This document shows, piece by piece, positions 37,015 through 45,437 of a stretch of 64,000 nucleotides of DNA (position 1 is the first letter of the stretch; each line of letters opens with the position of its first letter). The notes under the pieces were generated by a model. It searched no databases. It worked only from the letters and a program-made list of their open reading frames with translations, and was not told the origin of the DNA. A program made the translations under genes and the position numbers. This DNA comes from Candidatus Manganitrophus sp. (GTDB lineage Bacteria; Nitrospirota; Nitrospiria; SBBL01; Manganitrophaceae). The stretch lies in assembly GCA_028865235.1 (NCBI GenBank), contig CP114561.1:3554001-3618000 (forward strand). The letters run 5' to 3'.

Positions 37015-38505
37015 TTACTCCTCCAGGACCCAGGTATCTTTTGTCCCTCCCCCCTGGGAAGAGTTCACGACCAGGGAGCCGTCGCGTAACGCAACACGGG
37101 TGAGGCCGCCGGGGACCAAATGAACGGTCCGGCCGCTTAACACGAAGGGGCGAAGATCGACATGCCGGGGGGCGATTCCCTGTTCCACAAAGGTGGGACA
37201 GGTCGAAAGGGAAAGGGTCGGCTGGGCGATATAGCTCTCCGGATTGCGAAGAATGCGCTGCCGGAAGAGATCCCGTTCTTTCGCGCTGCTGGCCGGTCCG
37301 ATGAGCATGCCGTATCCTCCCGAGCCGTGAACTTCTTTCACGACCAGCTCGCTCAAATGCGCCAAGACATAAGCGCGTTCTTCCGGATTGCGCAGTTGAA
37401 AGGTCGGGACATTTTTCAGAATCGGCTCTTTGCCGAGATAAAAACGGATCATCTCCGGAACGTAAGCATAGATCGCCTTGTCGTCGGCCACCCCGGTGCC
37501 GACGGCGTTGGTGAGGGTGACCCCTCCGGCGCGGTAAACCGAAAGAAGTCCCGGCACCCCCAATGCCGAGTCGGAGCGGAAGGCGAGGGGATCGAGAAAA
37601 TCTTCATCGATCCGCCGATAGAGAACATCGACCCGGACCGGTCCTTCCATCGTTCTCATGTAAACTTTGTTGTCCCGGACGAACAGATCGGATGCTTCGA
37701 CGACTTCGATCCCCATCTGCTGTGCGAGAAAGGTGTGCTCGAAGTAGGCGCTGTTATAGGGACCGGGTGTGAAAAGCGCCACGGTCGGCTCATCGACCCC
37801 TGCCGGGGCGATCGAGCGGAGCGTTTCAAGGAGCAGCTCGGGATAATGTTCAACCGGCGCGATGGAGTGACGGCGGATGAGATCGGGAAAGATTCGGGTC
37901 ATCATCCGGCGGTTGGCCAACATATAGGAGACGCCGGAGGGGGTCCGCAGGTTGTCTTCAAGGATGTGAAACTCCCCCTCTCCGGTATGGACCACATCGA
38001 GCCCGGCGATGTGAACGTAGAGCCCGCCGGGGAGGTTGATCCCCTGCATTTCGACCCGGTACTGGGGATTGCTGAAGATCATTTCGGCCGGGATGCGCCC
38101 CGCCTTGAGAATCTCCTGGCCATGGTAGATGTCGTGAAGAAAGGCGTTGAGAGCGAGGACCCGCTGACGGAGGCCGGCCGCCAGGATCTTCCATTCTTTC
38201 GCCGGGATGATCCGGGGGATGAGATCGAATGGAATCAACCGCTCGGCGCCGGCGGATTCACCATAAACCGCAAAGGTGATGCCGAGCCGGCGCAAAAGAC
38301 GTTCCGCTTCGTCCCGTTTCTGTTTCATTTGCGCGGGAGGTACGGTTTGCAGCCAGTCGTTGAAGGAGGCGTAATGCGCTCGAATCGTACCGTCCGGCTT
38401 GCGCATCTCGTCGATGGCGTGTCGCCGAAGCAGGGTCTGCTCCGAATCCGATACCGTCGCCGTATTTCCAACGATCTGAGAGAAAGAAAGCCGTTCCGGT
38501 TTCAT
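37015..38505 (-). CDS. Circularly permuted ATP-grasp protein of the Anbu operon
   Basis: 496 residues. Starts MKPERLSFSQIVGNTATVSD; family marks include ITFAVYGESAGAERLIPFDL, RVLALNAFLHDIYHGQEILK, HIAGLDVVHTGEGEFHILED-NLRTPSGVSYM, VDVLYRRIDEDFLDPLAFR, VHGSGGYGMLIGP and HVDLRPFVLSG. ATP-grasp enzymes join a carboxylate to an amine, so this is the candidate peptide ligase of the operon. ATG 38505 follows ATACGGAGG. An apparent attenuator lies just upstream. Confidence 0.93.
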   Translation of the reverse strand: MKPERLSFSQIVGNTATVSDSEQTLLRRHAIDEMRKPDGTIRAHYASFNDWLQTVPPAQMKQKRDEAERLLRRLGITFAVYGESAGAERLIPFDLIPRIIPAKEWKILAAGLRQRVLALNAFLHDIYHGQEILKAGRIPAEMIFSNPQYRVEMQGINLPGGLYVHIAGLDVVHTGEGEFHILEDNLRTPSGVSYMLANRRMMTRIFPDLIRRHSIAPVEHYPELLLETLRSIAPAGVDEPTVALFTPGPYNSAYFEHTFLAQQMGIEVVEASDLFVRDNKVYMRTMEGPVRVDVLYRRIDEDFLDPLAFRSDSALGVPGLLSVYRAGGVTLTNAVGTGVADDKAIYAYVPEMIRFYLGKEPILKNVPTFQLRNPEERAYVLAHLSELVVKEVHGSGGYGMLIGPASSAKERDLFRQRILRNPESYIAQPTLSLSTCPTFVEQGIAPRHVDLRPFVLSGRTVHLVPGGLTRVALRDGSLVVNSSQGGGTKDTWVLEE

Positions 38506-38535
38506 TGCATCCTCCGTATCTGGCGTATCTGGTCA

Positions 38536-38588
38536 ATAAAAAAGGCCTCCTCTCCATAAACCCACCTCATTATGGGAGAGGACGCCTT
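38536..38588 (-). promoter_or_regulatory. Intrinsic terminator in leader of Anbu operon (candidate attenuator)
   Basis: On the minus strand AAGGCGTCCTCTCCCATAA pairs with TTTATGGAGAGGAGGCCTT around TGAGGTGGG, with one mismatch and one bulge. TTTTTTATTG follows directly, and the ribosome site of the ATP-grasp gene begins about 20 bases later. No minus-strand gene lies upstream, so it does not end another gene. Confidence 0.65.
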
Positions 38589-38860
38589 GCCCGTCCGGGA
38601 ATACAACGTTGTATCCGACCTATAAAAAAAGCAAGAGCCGTACCCTATTCCAGAATCGGTGTGCAAGCAACAGATGGAATTGTTTTATCATCAAAATTCA
38701 GGTCGTTCAGCGAAACGGCCCGACGCTGAAACGATGACCTCGGATGACAGAATTGTCATTTGTCCGACGATTTGAGGCGAAGCGGTGTTTCTCCAGAATG
38801 GACGGATGGGAGTCAGACTGGATTTCATTTCCCTCTTGATTCTTGGTGAGAAGGGGAGTA

Positions 38861-40270
38861 ATGAATAAGACTGGTTTGGGGTTCCCTTTCCCGATAAAGA
38901 ACGGGAACCGATCGGGAGTCGGCATGAAGTTCGACGCGGCGGCGATTTTAAACGCGATGAGTGAAGGGGTCTTCGCGGTGAATACCGATAAGAAGGTCAT
39001 CTTCGCCAATCGGGCGTTGGGGCGGATGTTGTTTCATCATGATGAGGCGGCGGCCGATCTCCAAGCCGTTCAGCAGATTCTCAGCGACAGCATCTTCGTT
39101 CCGAAACATGCGGCCCTTCTCGATCGCCTGATGTTCAATCGAGAACGTGTCTCACACTATGAAACGGTTCTAAGAGACCTGAATGGAATGCCGATCCCGG
39201 TCCAGATCCATATCGATCTTCTCCTGGATGAAGCGGGGGAGGTGGTCGGTGCCGTGGAGATCGTCCGGAATCTCGCCCCTTTCTCTTCAGAGCCGGGAGA
39301 AAAACAGTCGCGACCCTCCGGCCTTCGCTCGCTGGTCGGAAAGAGCAAGAAACTGTTGGAGATGCTCGATCTGGTGGCGTCGGCTTCCGGGTCGACCGCG
39401 ACCGTCCTGCTGGAGGGGGAGAGCGGCACCGGAAAGGAATTGATCGCCCGGGCGATCCATCAGATGGGCCCGCGGCGCGAGAAGCCGTTCATCGCCGTGA
39501 ACTGCGCTTCTCTTCCGGACGAGCTTCTCGAAAGCGAGCTCTTCGGCCATATGAAGGGGGCCTTCACCACGGCGATTTATGATCGCCCCGGCCGATTTGA
39601 GCTGGCCGATCATGGGACCCTCTTTCTCGACGAGATCGGCGATATGAGCCCGACGGCGCAGGCAAAGGTGCTTCGTGTATTGCAGGAGCATGAGTTTGAG
39701 CGAGTTGGGGGGACGAAGACGATCCAGGTCGATGTCCGGATTATCGCCGCGACCAATAAGGATCTCACCGAGGAGGTCCATGCCGGAAAATTTCGGGAGG
39801 ATCTTTATTATCGTATCCGCGTCTTCCCGATCCGTGTCCCTCCGTTGCGGGAGCGAAAGGATGATATTTTCCCCCTCATCAAACACTTCATGGCGAAGTT
39901 CAGCCGCGAGACAGGCAAACAGATCAGCAACATCTCGCCCGAGGCTCTTGAATATCTCCTCTCATACGATTATCCTGGAAATGTGAGGGAATTGGAGAAT
40001 ATGATCGAGCATGCCTTCGTGACCTCGCCCGGACCGACCTTGTCGATTGAACATCTTCCGAAACCGGTGGCCCCTCTATCAAAGCAAGCAAAGCAAGCCC
40101 CCCTTTCCTCTCGGAAGGAGGGGACGCTGGCCGATCAAGAGAAAACATTGATGTTGAAGGCGCTCGAGAAAACAGATTGGAATCAGGCAAAGGCCGCTGA
40201 GGAATTGGGTATCAGCCGATCGACCCTTTGGCGGCGGCTCAAGGAGTATGACATCAAAATCCCCAAGTAA
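38861..40270 (+). CDS. PAS-domain sigma-54 activator with GAFTTA loop
   Basis: 469 residues: PAS domain (about 25-140), AAA+ domain with Walker A LLEGESGTGKELIARA (about 183-198), Walker B GTLFLDEIGDMSP (about 252-264), arginine-finger region FREDLYYRIRVFPI, and a C-terminal Fis-type helix-turn-helix (NQAKAAEELGISRSTLWRRL). The sigma-54 contact loop GAFTGA reads GAFTTA (residues 233-238). No phosphoreceiver domain, so the PAS domain is the likely input. Start ATG 38861 after AAGGGGAG; ATG 38924 is an alternative. A sigma-54 promoter lies 112 bp downstream. Intact. Confidence 0.9.
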   Translation: MNKTGLGFPFPIKNGNRSGVGMKFDAAAILNAMSEGVFAVNTDKKVIFANRALGRMLFHHDEAAADLQAVQQILSDSIFVPKHAALLDRLMFNRERVSHYETVLRDLNGMPIPVQIHIDLLLDEAGEVVGAVEIVRNLAPFSSEPGEKQSRPSGLRSLVGKSKKLLEMLDLVASASGSTATVLLEGESGTGKELIARAIHQMGPRREKPFIAVNCASLPDELLESELFGHMKGAFTTAIYDRPGRFELADHGTLFLDEIGDMSPTAQAKVLRVLQEHEFERVGGTKTIQVDVRIIAATNKDLTEEVHAGKFREDLYYRIRVFPIRVPPLRERKDDIFPLIKHFMAKFSRETGKQISNISPEALEYLLSYDYPGNVRELENMIEHAFVTSPGPTLSIEHLPKPVAPLSKQAKQAPLSSRKEGTLADQEKTLMLKALEKTDWNQAKAAEELGISRSTLWRRLKEYDIKIPK

Positions 40271-40381
40271 GTCTCATTCTGAAACTATTTCTGTGTCAAC
40301 CTGAAACACTTGAAACACTTCAAAAGATACTCCTGAAAACATAAGTCATTGATAAAAAGTGATTTTTAATTTTTATGCGTT

Positions 40382-40397
40382 TGGCATCTCCTTTGCT
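40382..40397 (+). promoter_or_regulatory. Sigma-54 (-24/-12) promoter
   Basis: TGGCAT-CTCCT-TTGCT matches the consensus TGGCAY-N5-TTGCW with exact spacing. Upstream at about 40290-40325, TGTGTCA-ACC-TGAAACA and a second TGAAACA form candidate activator sites. It lies 40 bases ahead of the small membrane gene. Confidence 0.85.
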
Positions 40398-40436
40398 CTT
40401 AGAGATAGGGCATACAACCTTTTTGAGGAGGGTGCC

Positions 40437-40640
40437 ATGGAAAATGGATTTTTTGAGTTTGGGTTTTTTGCGTTGGCTGCTTTTGCGTTTGTGAATGTGA
40501 TTTGGGGAGTCACCACGGATGCCCCGCCGGTTCGGCGAGGGATCACGCATTCTGATTTGAAAGAATTGGAAGCGGGTATCCCGATGGAGGGGGCTGAATT
40601 GGTCACCCCAACGCTTAAAGAAAAAATACACGTCGGTTAG
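40437..40640 (+). CDS. Small membrane protein under sigma-54 control
   Basis: 67 residues from ATG 40437 with GAGGAGGG upstream. One N-terminal membrane helix (EFGFFALAAFAFVNVIWGVT), then a short polar tail (DAPPVRRGITHSDLKELEAG, VTPTLKEKIHVG). Not recognised. The perfect sigma-54 promoter and adjacent activator suggest conditionally induced expression, perhaps as a stress or envelope peptide. Codon use is a little AT-richer than neighbours. Confidence 0.75.
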   Translation: MENGFFEFGFFALAAFAFVNVIWGVTTDAPPVRRGITHSDLKELEAGIPMEGAELVTPTLKEKIHVG

Positions 40641-40666
40641 TTCCCTCCCCCTGGAGGGCCCCCACC

Positions 40667-40695
40667 GGGGTTGGAGCCCTAATGGCTCCAGCCCC
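40667..40695. repeat. Palindromic hairpin after the sigma-54 peptide gene
   Basis: GGGGTTGGAGCC and GGCTCCAGCCCC pair over 12 bp (one G-T) around CTAAT. No U-tract follows, so it looks more like a REP element than a terminator. Confidence 0.6.
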
Positions 40696-40762
40696 GGCCC
40701 CTGACGTGGGCATAATCAGAATTCAATCAAGAGGAAACGTTTTTATAGAAAGGGAAAGAGCA

Positions 40763-41590
40763 TTGCTGACCGTATCGACGGCTTCTACCGTCATCAAATC
40801 AAAGTCGACTGCTCGGCCGCTGAAGAACCAAAGCGAACCGTTCTCCTGGCTAAAGGGGATGGTGACCAACAAGGTTGATCTTTGGAGGGTCTCGGACAGT
40901 CTGAATGTGAATCCCTCGACAGTTCAAAAAATATTGGAGGGGAGTCACGTTTCGAGAAGCGTCACCAAGAAGATCCACGCCGCCTTTGAACAAGGGGGAG
41001 CGCTCGGTGAAAAACGAACACGCCGGAAAAATTTTTCGCCGAACCATTCGACGATCGAGAGGTTGATGGAAGTCTATTCTCTTTATGAGAAAGAAAAAAG
41101 TCTCAGGGGGGTTGGGGCGAAGCTCGGATTAAGCTGGGAACGGGTGCGCCAGTTGTTAAAGAAGGGGGCGGCGATCGGGCTGTTTAAATATGAGCCGCCG
41201 AAGGCCCCGCTTCTTTCAAAGGAAAAAATATTGAAGGATTACCGCAAATTCCTCAAAATGGCCAAAGTGGCGAAGTCAAACCATGTCTCTGTGAATTATC
41301 TCTCAAAGCAGATCACGCTTCTGGGGATCTCCGATGAAGAGCTCGAGGCGGTCCGGACGGAGGGTCGTAAACTACAAAGTATCAAACAGTACGACACCCT
41401 CGTTCGGAAACGGGGCGTCCATCCGACGACCACCGAATTGAGTCGATCGAAAGCAACCCGGTCCCTTGCGTTCAACATCAGAAGGTCGTGGGGATCGCTG
41501 GAAGCGTTTCGGAAGGAACGGAATATTGTCCCCGGCAGGCCGGTTCAGGCGAATGTAAAAGAAGAAGCGCCGGTTTTGGCGGGGGTGTAG
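40763..41590 (+). CDS. Helix-turn-helix DNA-binding protein of unknown family
   Basis: About 275 residues with at least two helix-turn-helix stretches: DLWRVSDSLNVNPSTVQKIL and LRGVGAKLGLSWERVRQLLK, the latter close to sigma-70 region 4-like or Sigma70_r4-type recognition helices. A third basic module (HPTTTELSRSKATRSLAFNI) follows. Very basic overall. TTG 40763 with AAGGGAAAGAG upstream is preferred; the frame is open back to an ATG at 40682, inside a hairpin repeat. Possibly a regulator of the adjacent sigma-54 unit; that is inference. Confidence 0.65.
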   Translation: MLTVSTASTVIKSKSTARPLKNQSEPFSWLKGMVTNKVDLWRVSDSLNVNPSTVQKILEGSHVSRSVTKKIHAAFEQGGALGEKRTRRKNFSPNHSTIERLMEVYSLYEKEKSLRGVGAKLGLSWERVRQLLKKGAAIGLFKYEPPKAPLLSKEKILKDYRKFLKMAKVAKSNHVSVNYLSKQITLLGISDEELEAVRTEGRKLQSIKQYDTLVRKRGVHPTTTELSRSKATRSLAFNIRRSWGSLEAFRKERNIVPGRPVQANVKEEAPVLAGV

Positions 41591-41614
41591 GGTCGGTAAG
41601 TAAGATAGAAGGGT

Positions 41615-41656
41615 AAAAAAAACACGCGGAGATCGAATCTCTCCGCGTGTTTTTTA
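41615..41656. terminator. Bidirectional intrinsic terminator
   Basis: AAAAAAAACACGCGGAGA and TCTCCGCGTGTTTTTT form a perfect stem around TCGAA, with A-run and T-run on either side. It separates the plus-strand HTH gene and the minus-strand fusA. Confidence 0.92.
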
Positions 41657-41667
41657 TTGCTGTTTTC

Positions 41668-43766
41668 TTATTTTCGCTCTTCGGCCCGTTTCGCTTGGTA
41701 GGCTTTGATCAGCTCATCGGAGATCTGTCTCGGCACCGGGGCGTATTTGAGGAATTCCATCGTGAATTCTCCTTTTCCCTGGGTGCCGCTGCGGAGATCG
41801 GTCGAGTAGCCGAACATCGCGGAGAGGGGAACCTCGGCCTCGATCTGAACGAAGCTGTCGTTGCTCTGCGTTCCGGTGATGATTCCACGCCGCTGGTTGA
41901 TCTGACCCATGACGCCCCCCTGAAATTCGACCGGCGCTTCGCAGCCGAGCTTCATGATCGGCTCCAGGATGACCGGTCTTCCTTGAGGATACGCCTCGCG
42001 GAACGCCGCCATGGCGCAGATCTTGAAAGCCATTTCGGACGAGTCGACCGGGTGCGCCGCGCCGTCGTTGATGACGACGCGGACGCCGACCACCGGGAAG
42101 CCGATCAACGTGCCGGTTTTGACCTGCTCGCGGAAGCCCTTGTCGCAGGCCGGGATGAACTCGCGCGGAATGGCGCCGCCGTTGATGTCGTCGACGAACT
42201 CGAAGGTCTCGACCGCATCGGCCGGGAGCGGCTCGATGTAGCCGCCGATCTTCGCGAACTGGCCGGAGCCGCCGGTCTGCTTCTTGTGGGTGTAGTCGAA
42301 GTCGGCGCGTTGCGTGATCGTCTCGCGGTACGCGACCTGCGGCTGGCCGTTCTGGACCTCGCAGTTGTACTCCCGCTTGATGCGCTCCATGTAGATGTCG
42401 AGGTGGAGCTCGCCCATCCCGGAGATGATCGTCTGGGCGCTCTCCTCGTCGCGGTGGACGCGGAAGGTCGGATCTTCTCTCGTGAAGCGGTTGAGCGCCT
42501 TGGAGAAGTTGCCGGCGCCGGCTTTGTCCTTCGGCCGAACGGCCAAGCGAGATGACCGGATCGGGGACATGCATCGAGGTCATCGTATAATGAACGGTGC
42601 CGTCGGTGAAGGTGTCGCCGGAAGCGCAATCGACGCCGAACATCGCGCCGATGTCGCCGGCCTCGGCGCTCTCGATGTCCTGCATTTCGTCGGCGTGCAT
42701 CCGGACCAGCCGGGAGACGCGGATCTTCTTTCCGTTCGTCGAGTTGTGGATGACATCGCCCTTGCTCAACTTCCCTTGATAGACGCGGATATACGTCAGC
42801 TGGCCGTAGCGTCCATCGTCGAGCTTGAAGGCGAGCACGACGAGCGGCTTGTCGGGTCGGCTCTCGAGGATGACTTTCGCTTCGTTGTTCCCCTGATCGT
42901 GCGCCTGGTTCGTCACCTCGGTCGGGTCGGGAAGGTAGTGGCCGACGCCGTCGAGCAGCAGCTGAACGCCCTTGTTCTTGAAGGCCGAGCCCATCATCAC
43001 CGGGGTGAGCTGAAGGCCGAGCGTCGCCTTGCGGATCGCCTTTCGCAGCTCATCGGTTGAGACCGGTTTTTCTTCCAAGAACTTCTCGGCGATCGCATCG
43101 TCAAAGTCGGAAACCGCCTCGACCAGACTATGGCGCAGCTCTTCCGCCCGCGACTTTAAATCGGCCGGGATCTCTTCCTCGCGGATCTTCTCGCCGTTGT
43201 CGCCGTCGAAGTAGTAGGCCTTCATGTTGGTGAGATCGATCACGCCCTGGAAATCGTGTTCGGCGCCGATCGGCATCGTGAGGGGATGACGCGTTGTGCC
43301 CCAGCTTCTCGCGCAGCTGCTTGATCACGCGGAACGGATCCGCGCCGGATCGATCCAGCTTGTTGATGAAGGCGATGCGCGGAACCTTGTACCGGCGCAT
43401 CTGCCGGTCGACGGTCATCGACTGGCTCTGCACGCCGGCGACGCCGCAGAGCACGAGGATCGCGCCGTCGAGCACGCGAAGCGCGCGCTCCACCTCGATC
43501 GTGAAGTCGACGTGGCCCGGCGTATCGATGATGTTGATGACATTGTCCTTCCAGGTGCAGTAGGTCGCGGCCGACTGGATGGTGATGCCCTTCTCGCGCT
43601 CGAGGTCCATGGAGTCCATCTTCGCGCCGACGCCCGACTTGCCCCGGACCTCTTGGATCTTGTGGATCTTCCCGGTGTAATAAAGTATTCTCTCGGTCAG
43701 CGTCGTCTTGCCGGAGTCGATATGCGCCGAAATGCCGATATTTCGAACTTGACTGATGCTTGCCAT
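41668..43766 (-). CDS. fusA: Elongation factor G, mitochondrial/spirochaete-like type (two frameshifts)
   Basis: Translocation GTPase of the ribosome, 700 residues when restored. G1 [21 protein letters not shown]2 [16 protein letters not shown]3 [10 protein letters not shown]4 [11 protein letters not shown], then domains II-V ([39 protein letters not shown]). Ser in AHIDSGKTT and [14 protein letters not shown] resemble mtEFG1/spdEFG1 rather than canonical fusA (AHIDAGKTT). The frame breaks at about 43270-43290 and 42535-42550; both halves fit across. It is not next to ribosomal protein genes (rpsL/rpsG/tuf), so it may be a second EF-G. Start ATG 43766. Confidence 0.9.
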
Positions 43767-43840
43767 GATTGCTCCTCACATGAAACACCCCGCCGGAACA
43801 AAATCCGGCGGGGTGCCCTTGGGTCAAAAAGGTTTCTGTC

Positions 43841-44047
43841 TTAGGAAACGAGTTTGACGTTGGTGGCTTGCGGCCCTTTTTGGCCTTGGGTCACTTCGAA
43901 TTCCACCGCGTTTCCCTCTTCGAGGGAGCGGTAGCCGTCGCCCACAATCGCGGTAAAGTGGACGAAGACATCGCCTTGTCCATCTTCACGTGTGATAAAC
44001 CCATAGCCCTTGCTGCCGTTAAACCACTTCACGGTTCCTTTGATCAT
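43841..44047 (-). CDS. Cold-shock protein (CspA family)
   Basis: 68-residue single cold-shock domain: [20 protein letters not shown], with RNP1 (KGYGFIT) and RNP2 (VFVHFTAI) motifs. RNA chaperone in the cytosol. ATG 44047 is the family start, with GGAG about 10 bases upstream. The 160-base leader has a strong hairpin and its own promoter, as is usual for cold-shock mRNAs. Confidence 0.95.
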   Translation of the reverse strand: MIKGTVKWFNGSKGYGFITREDGQGDVFVHFTAIVGDGYRSLEEGNAVEFEVTQGQKGPQATNVKLVS

Positions 44048-44138
44048 TTCGGTGTTTCTCCAACTGGTGTTATTATGCCAGCCATTCGCTGACGGAACGC
44101 CCATTGCTCCTTCAGTGTCAGTAAGCCTCCAAATAAAA

Positions 44139-44170
44139 AAGCTGCAGCGTGTTGTAAAAGGCTGCAGCTT
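44139..44170 (-). promoter_or_regulatory. Hairpin in cold-shock mRNA leader
   Basis: AAGCTGCAGC and GCTGCAGCTT, a perfect 10-bp stem with a 12-base loop, about 90 bases before the start codon and close to the predicted 5' end of the message. Candidate mRNA stabiliser or temperature-sensitive element. Confidence 0.55.
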
Positions 44171-44209
44171 CCGATGGATTCTGTTCAACTTTTACAATGG
44201 ACTGCCTCT

Positions 44210-44238
44210 TATATATCATAACGAGCCGATTGCGTCAA
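44210..44238 (-). promoter_or_regulatory. Sigma-70-type promoter of cold-shock gene
   Basis: On the minus strand TTGACG (44238-44233), 17-base spacer, TATATA (44215-44210). Transcription would start near 44203, giving a leader of about 155 bases. Confidence 0.65.
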
Positions 44239-44287
44239 TAGGAAATTCGGTTGCGACGCAGGGAGATACATGCATCTCCCCACCCTT

Positions 44288-44656
44288 TCAATCATATCCG
44301 TAACGCGCGAGGATCTCTTCATCGAACCCGAAATAGTGGGCGATCTCGTGAACCAGCGTGATCTCAATCTCCCGGATGAGCTCTTCCGGGTCGGGAAAAT
44401 CTTCCTCGAGCGGTTTGCGGTAAAGGTAGATTACGTCCGGGAGCATTCCGGAGTCATCGACGGTCCGCTCCGGAAGCGGGATTCCCTGATAAAAACCGTA
44501 GAGGGCTCCGTCCGGATCATCGTCGATCAGATCCTCGGCTTCCGGACCGGGCCGATCCTCGATGAGGATGGCGATGTTTTTCATCGCCGCCTGAAACTCG
44601 GATGGAATCCGGTCGATTGCTTTTCGGACAAGCCCTTCAAACGATTTCTTTGTCAC
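44288..44656 (-). CDS. Minimal metalloprotease (zincin_1/TTHA0227 family)
   Basis: 122 residues; zinc motif HEIAHYFGFDEE (HExxH with a third ligand Asp/Glu downstream) near the C-terminus in EIEITLVHEIAHYFGFDEEI. The front has FEGLVRKAIDRIPSEFQAAM and LYGFYQGIPLPERTVDDSGM, the standard family blocks. Cytosolic minimal zincin; substrates unknown. Overlaps the esterase gene stop by 4 bp, indicating coupled translation. Confidence 0.9.
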   Translation of the reverse strand: MTKKSFEGLVRKAIDRIPSEFQAAMKNIAILIEDRPGPEAEDLIDDDPDGALYGFYQGIPLPERTVDDSGMLPDVIYLYRKPLEEDFPDPEELIREIEITLVHEIAHYFGFDEEILARYGYD

Positions 44657-45294
44657 GAGATCCTCAATTGAGTTTTTAAAAAATCACCGATCAGTTGGAT
44701 CTCCTCCGGAATGACTTGGTGTCCCATCGGATACTCCTCCAATCGAGGCTGATACCCTTCCCTCACGAGGACCATGTGTGCTTTTCGGGATCCGTCCACC
44801 GGAACCACCTCATCCATCGTCCCATGCACGAGGAGAATCGGTGTCTTTATAGAAGCAGGTGATTTCTCGGCAGCGAGCGTTTCAGGGGAGGCGAGATAAC
44901 CGCTGAGCGCAATAATCGCCGCAAGCGGTTGGGGATAACGGAGGCCGACATCCAGGCTCATCACCGCCCCTTGTGAGAATCCCGTCAGCGCGATCCTGTC
45001 GGAGGGGATTCCCTCCCGGGTGATCAGTCGGTCGAGCAGATCGAAGAGCAAACGGCGGCTTTCCAAAATTCCCGATTGACCCTGCGGCGGCGAACTGTAC
45101 CACATCCGTCCCCCGAAGTCGTCGGAAAAGGGGAAGGGAGCGTCGGGGAAAATCCAGTGAATTCCGGGAAGCGCGATCTCATCGGCCAACGGCATCAGAT
45201 CTTCCCCGGTGGTGCCGCGGCCGTGCAATGTGATCACGCATCCTTCCACCCTCCCCGAGGGAGCTCTCTCGCGCTGTTCAAGGCGGTTCGGCAT
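44653..45294 (-). CDS. Phospholipase/carboxylesterase-type alpha/beta hydrolase
   Basis: 213 residues. VEGCVITLHGRGTTGEDLMP (oxyanion), ALTGFSQGAVMSLDVGLRYP (Ser in GFSQG), LLVHGTMDEVVPVDGSRKAH (Asp), EYPMGHQVIPEEI (His). Belongs to the YpfH/acyl-protein-thioesterase group. ATG 45294 follows GAGAGGAAAAGGA; the frame is open to 45372 without signals. No signal peptide. Confidence 0.88.
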   Translation of the reverse strand: MPNRLEQRERAPSGRVEGCVITLHGRGTTGEDLMPLADEIALPGIHWIFPDAPFPFSDDFGGRMWYSSPPQGQSGILESRRLLFDLLDRLITREGIPSDRIALTGFSQGAVMSLDVGLRYPQPLAAIIALSGYLASPETLAAEKSPASIKTPILLVHGTMDEVVPVDGSRKAHMVLVREGYQPRLEEYPMGHQVIPEEIQLIGDFLKTQLRIS

Positions 45295-45437
45295 GGGTGT
45301 CCTTTTCCTCTCGTGCTTGAATCGATCCCAGACCCGGACTATACTCGAACGAAGCGCTCCATCGTCCGCCACGTCGGGTTCTCCTCAAAGACGATATCAG
45401 GACGGGCCTTTCATTTCAATTGAGAATTTCCCAGGAG

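Noticed and set aside
37162..38559. 465-codon plus-strand frame over the ATP-grasp gene
   Set aside because: Antisense shadow of a well-recognised family member.
41668..43766. Three separate EF-G-like genes
   Set aside because: The pieces cover successive domains once each, without overlap of homologous parts; one broken gene.
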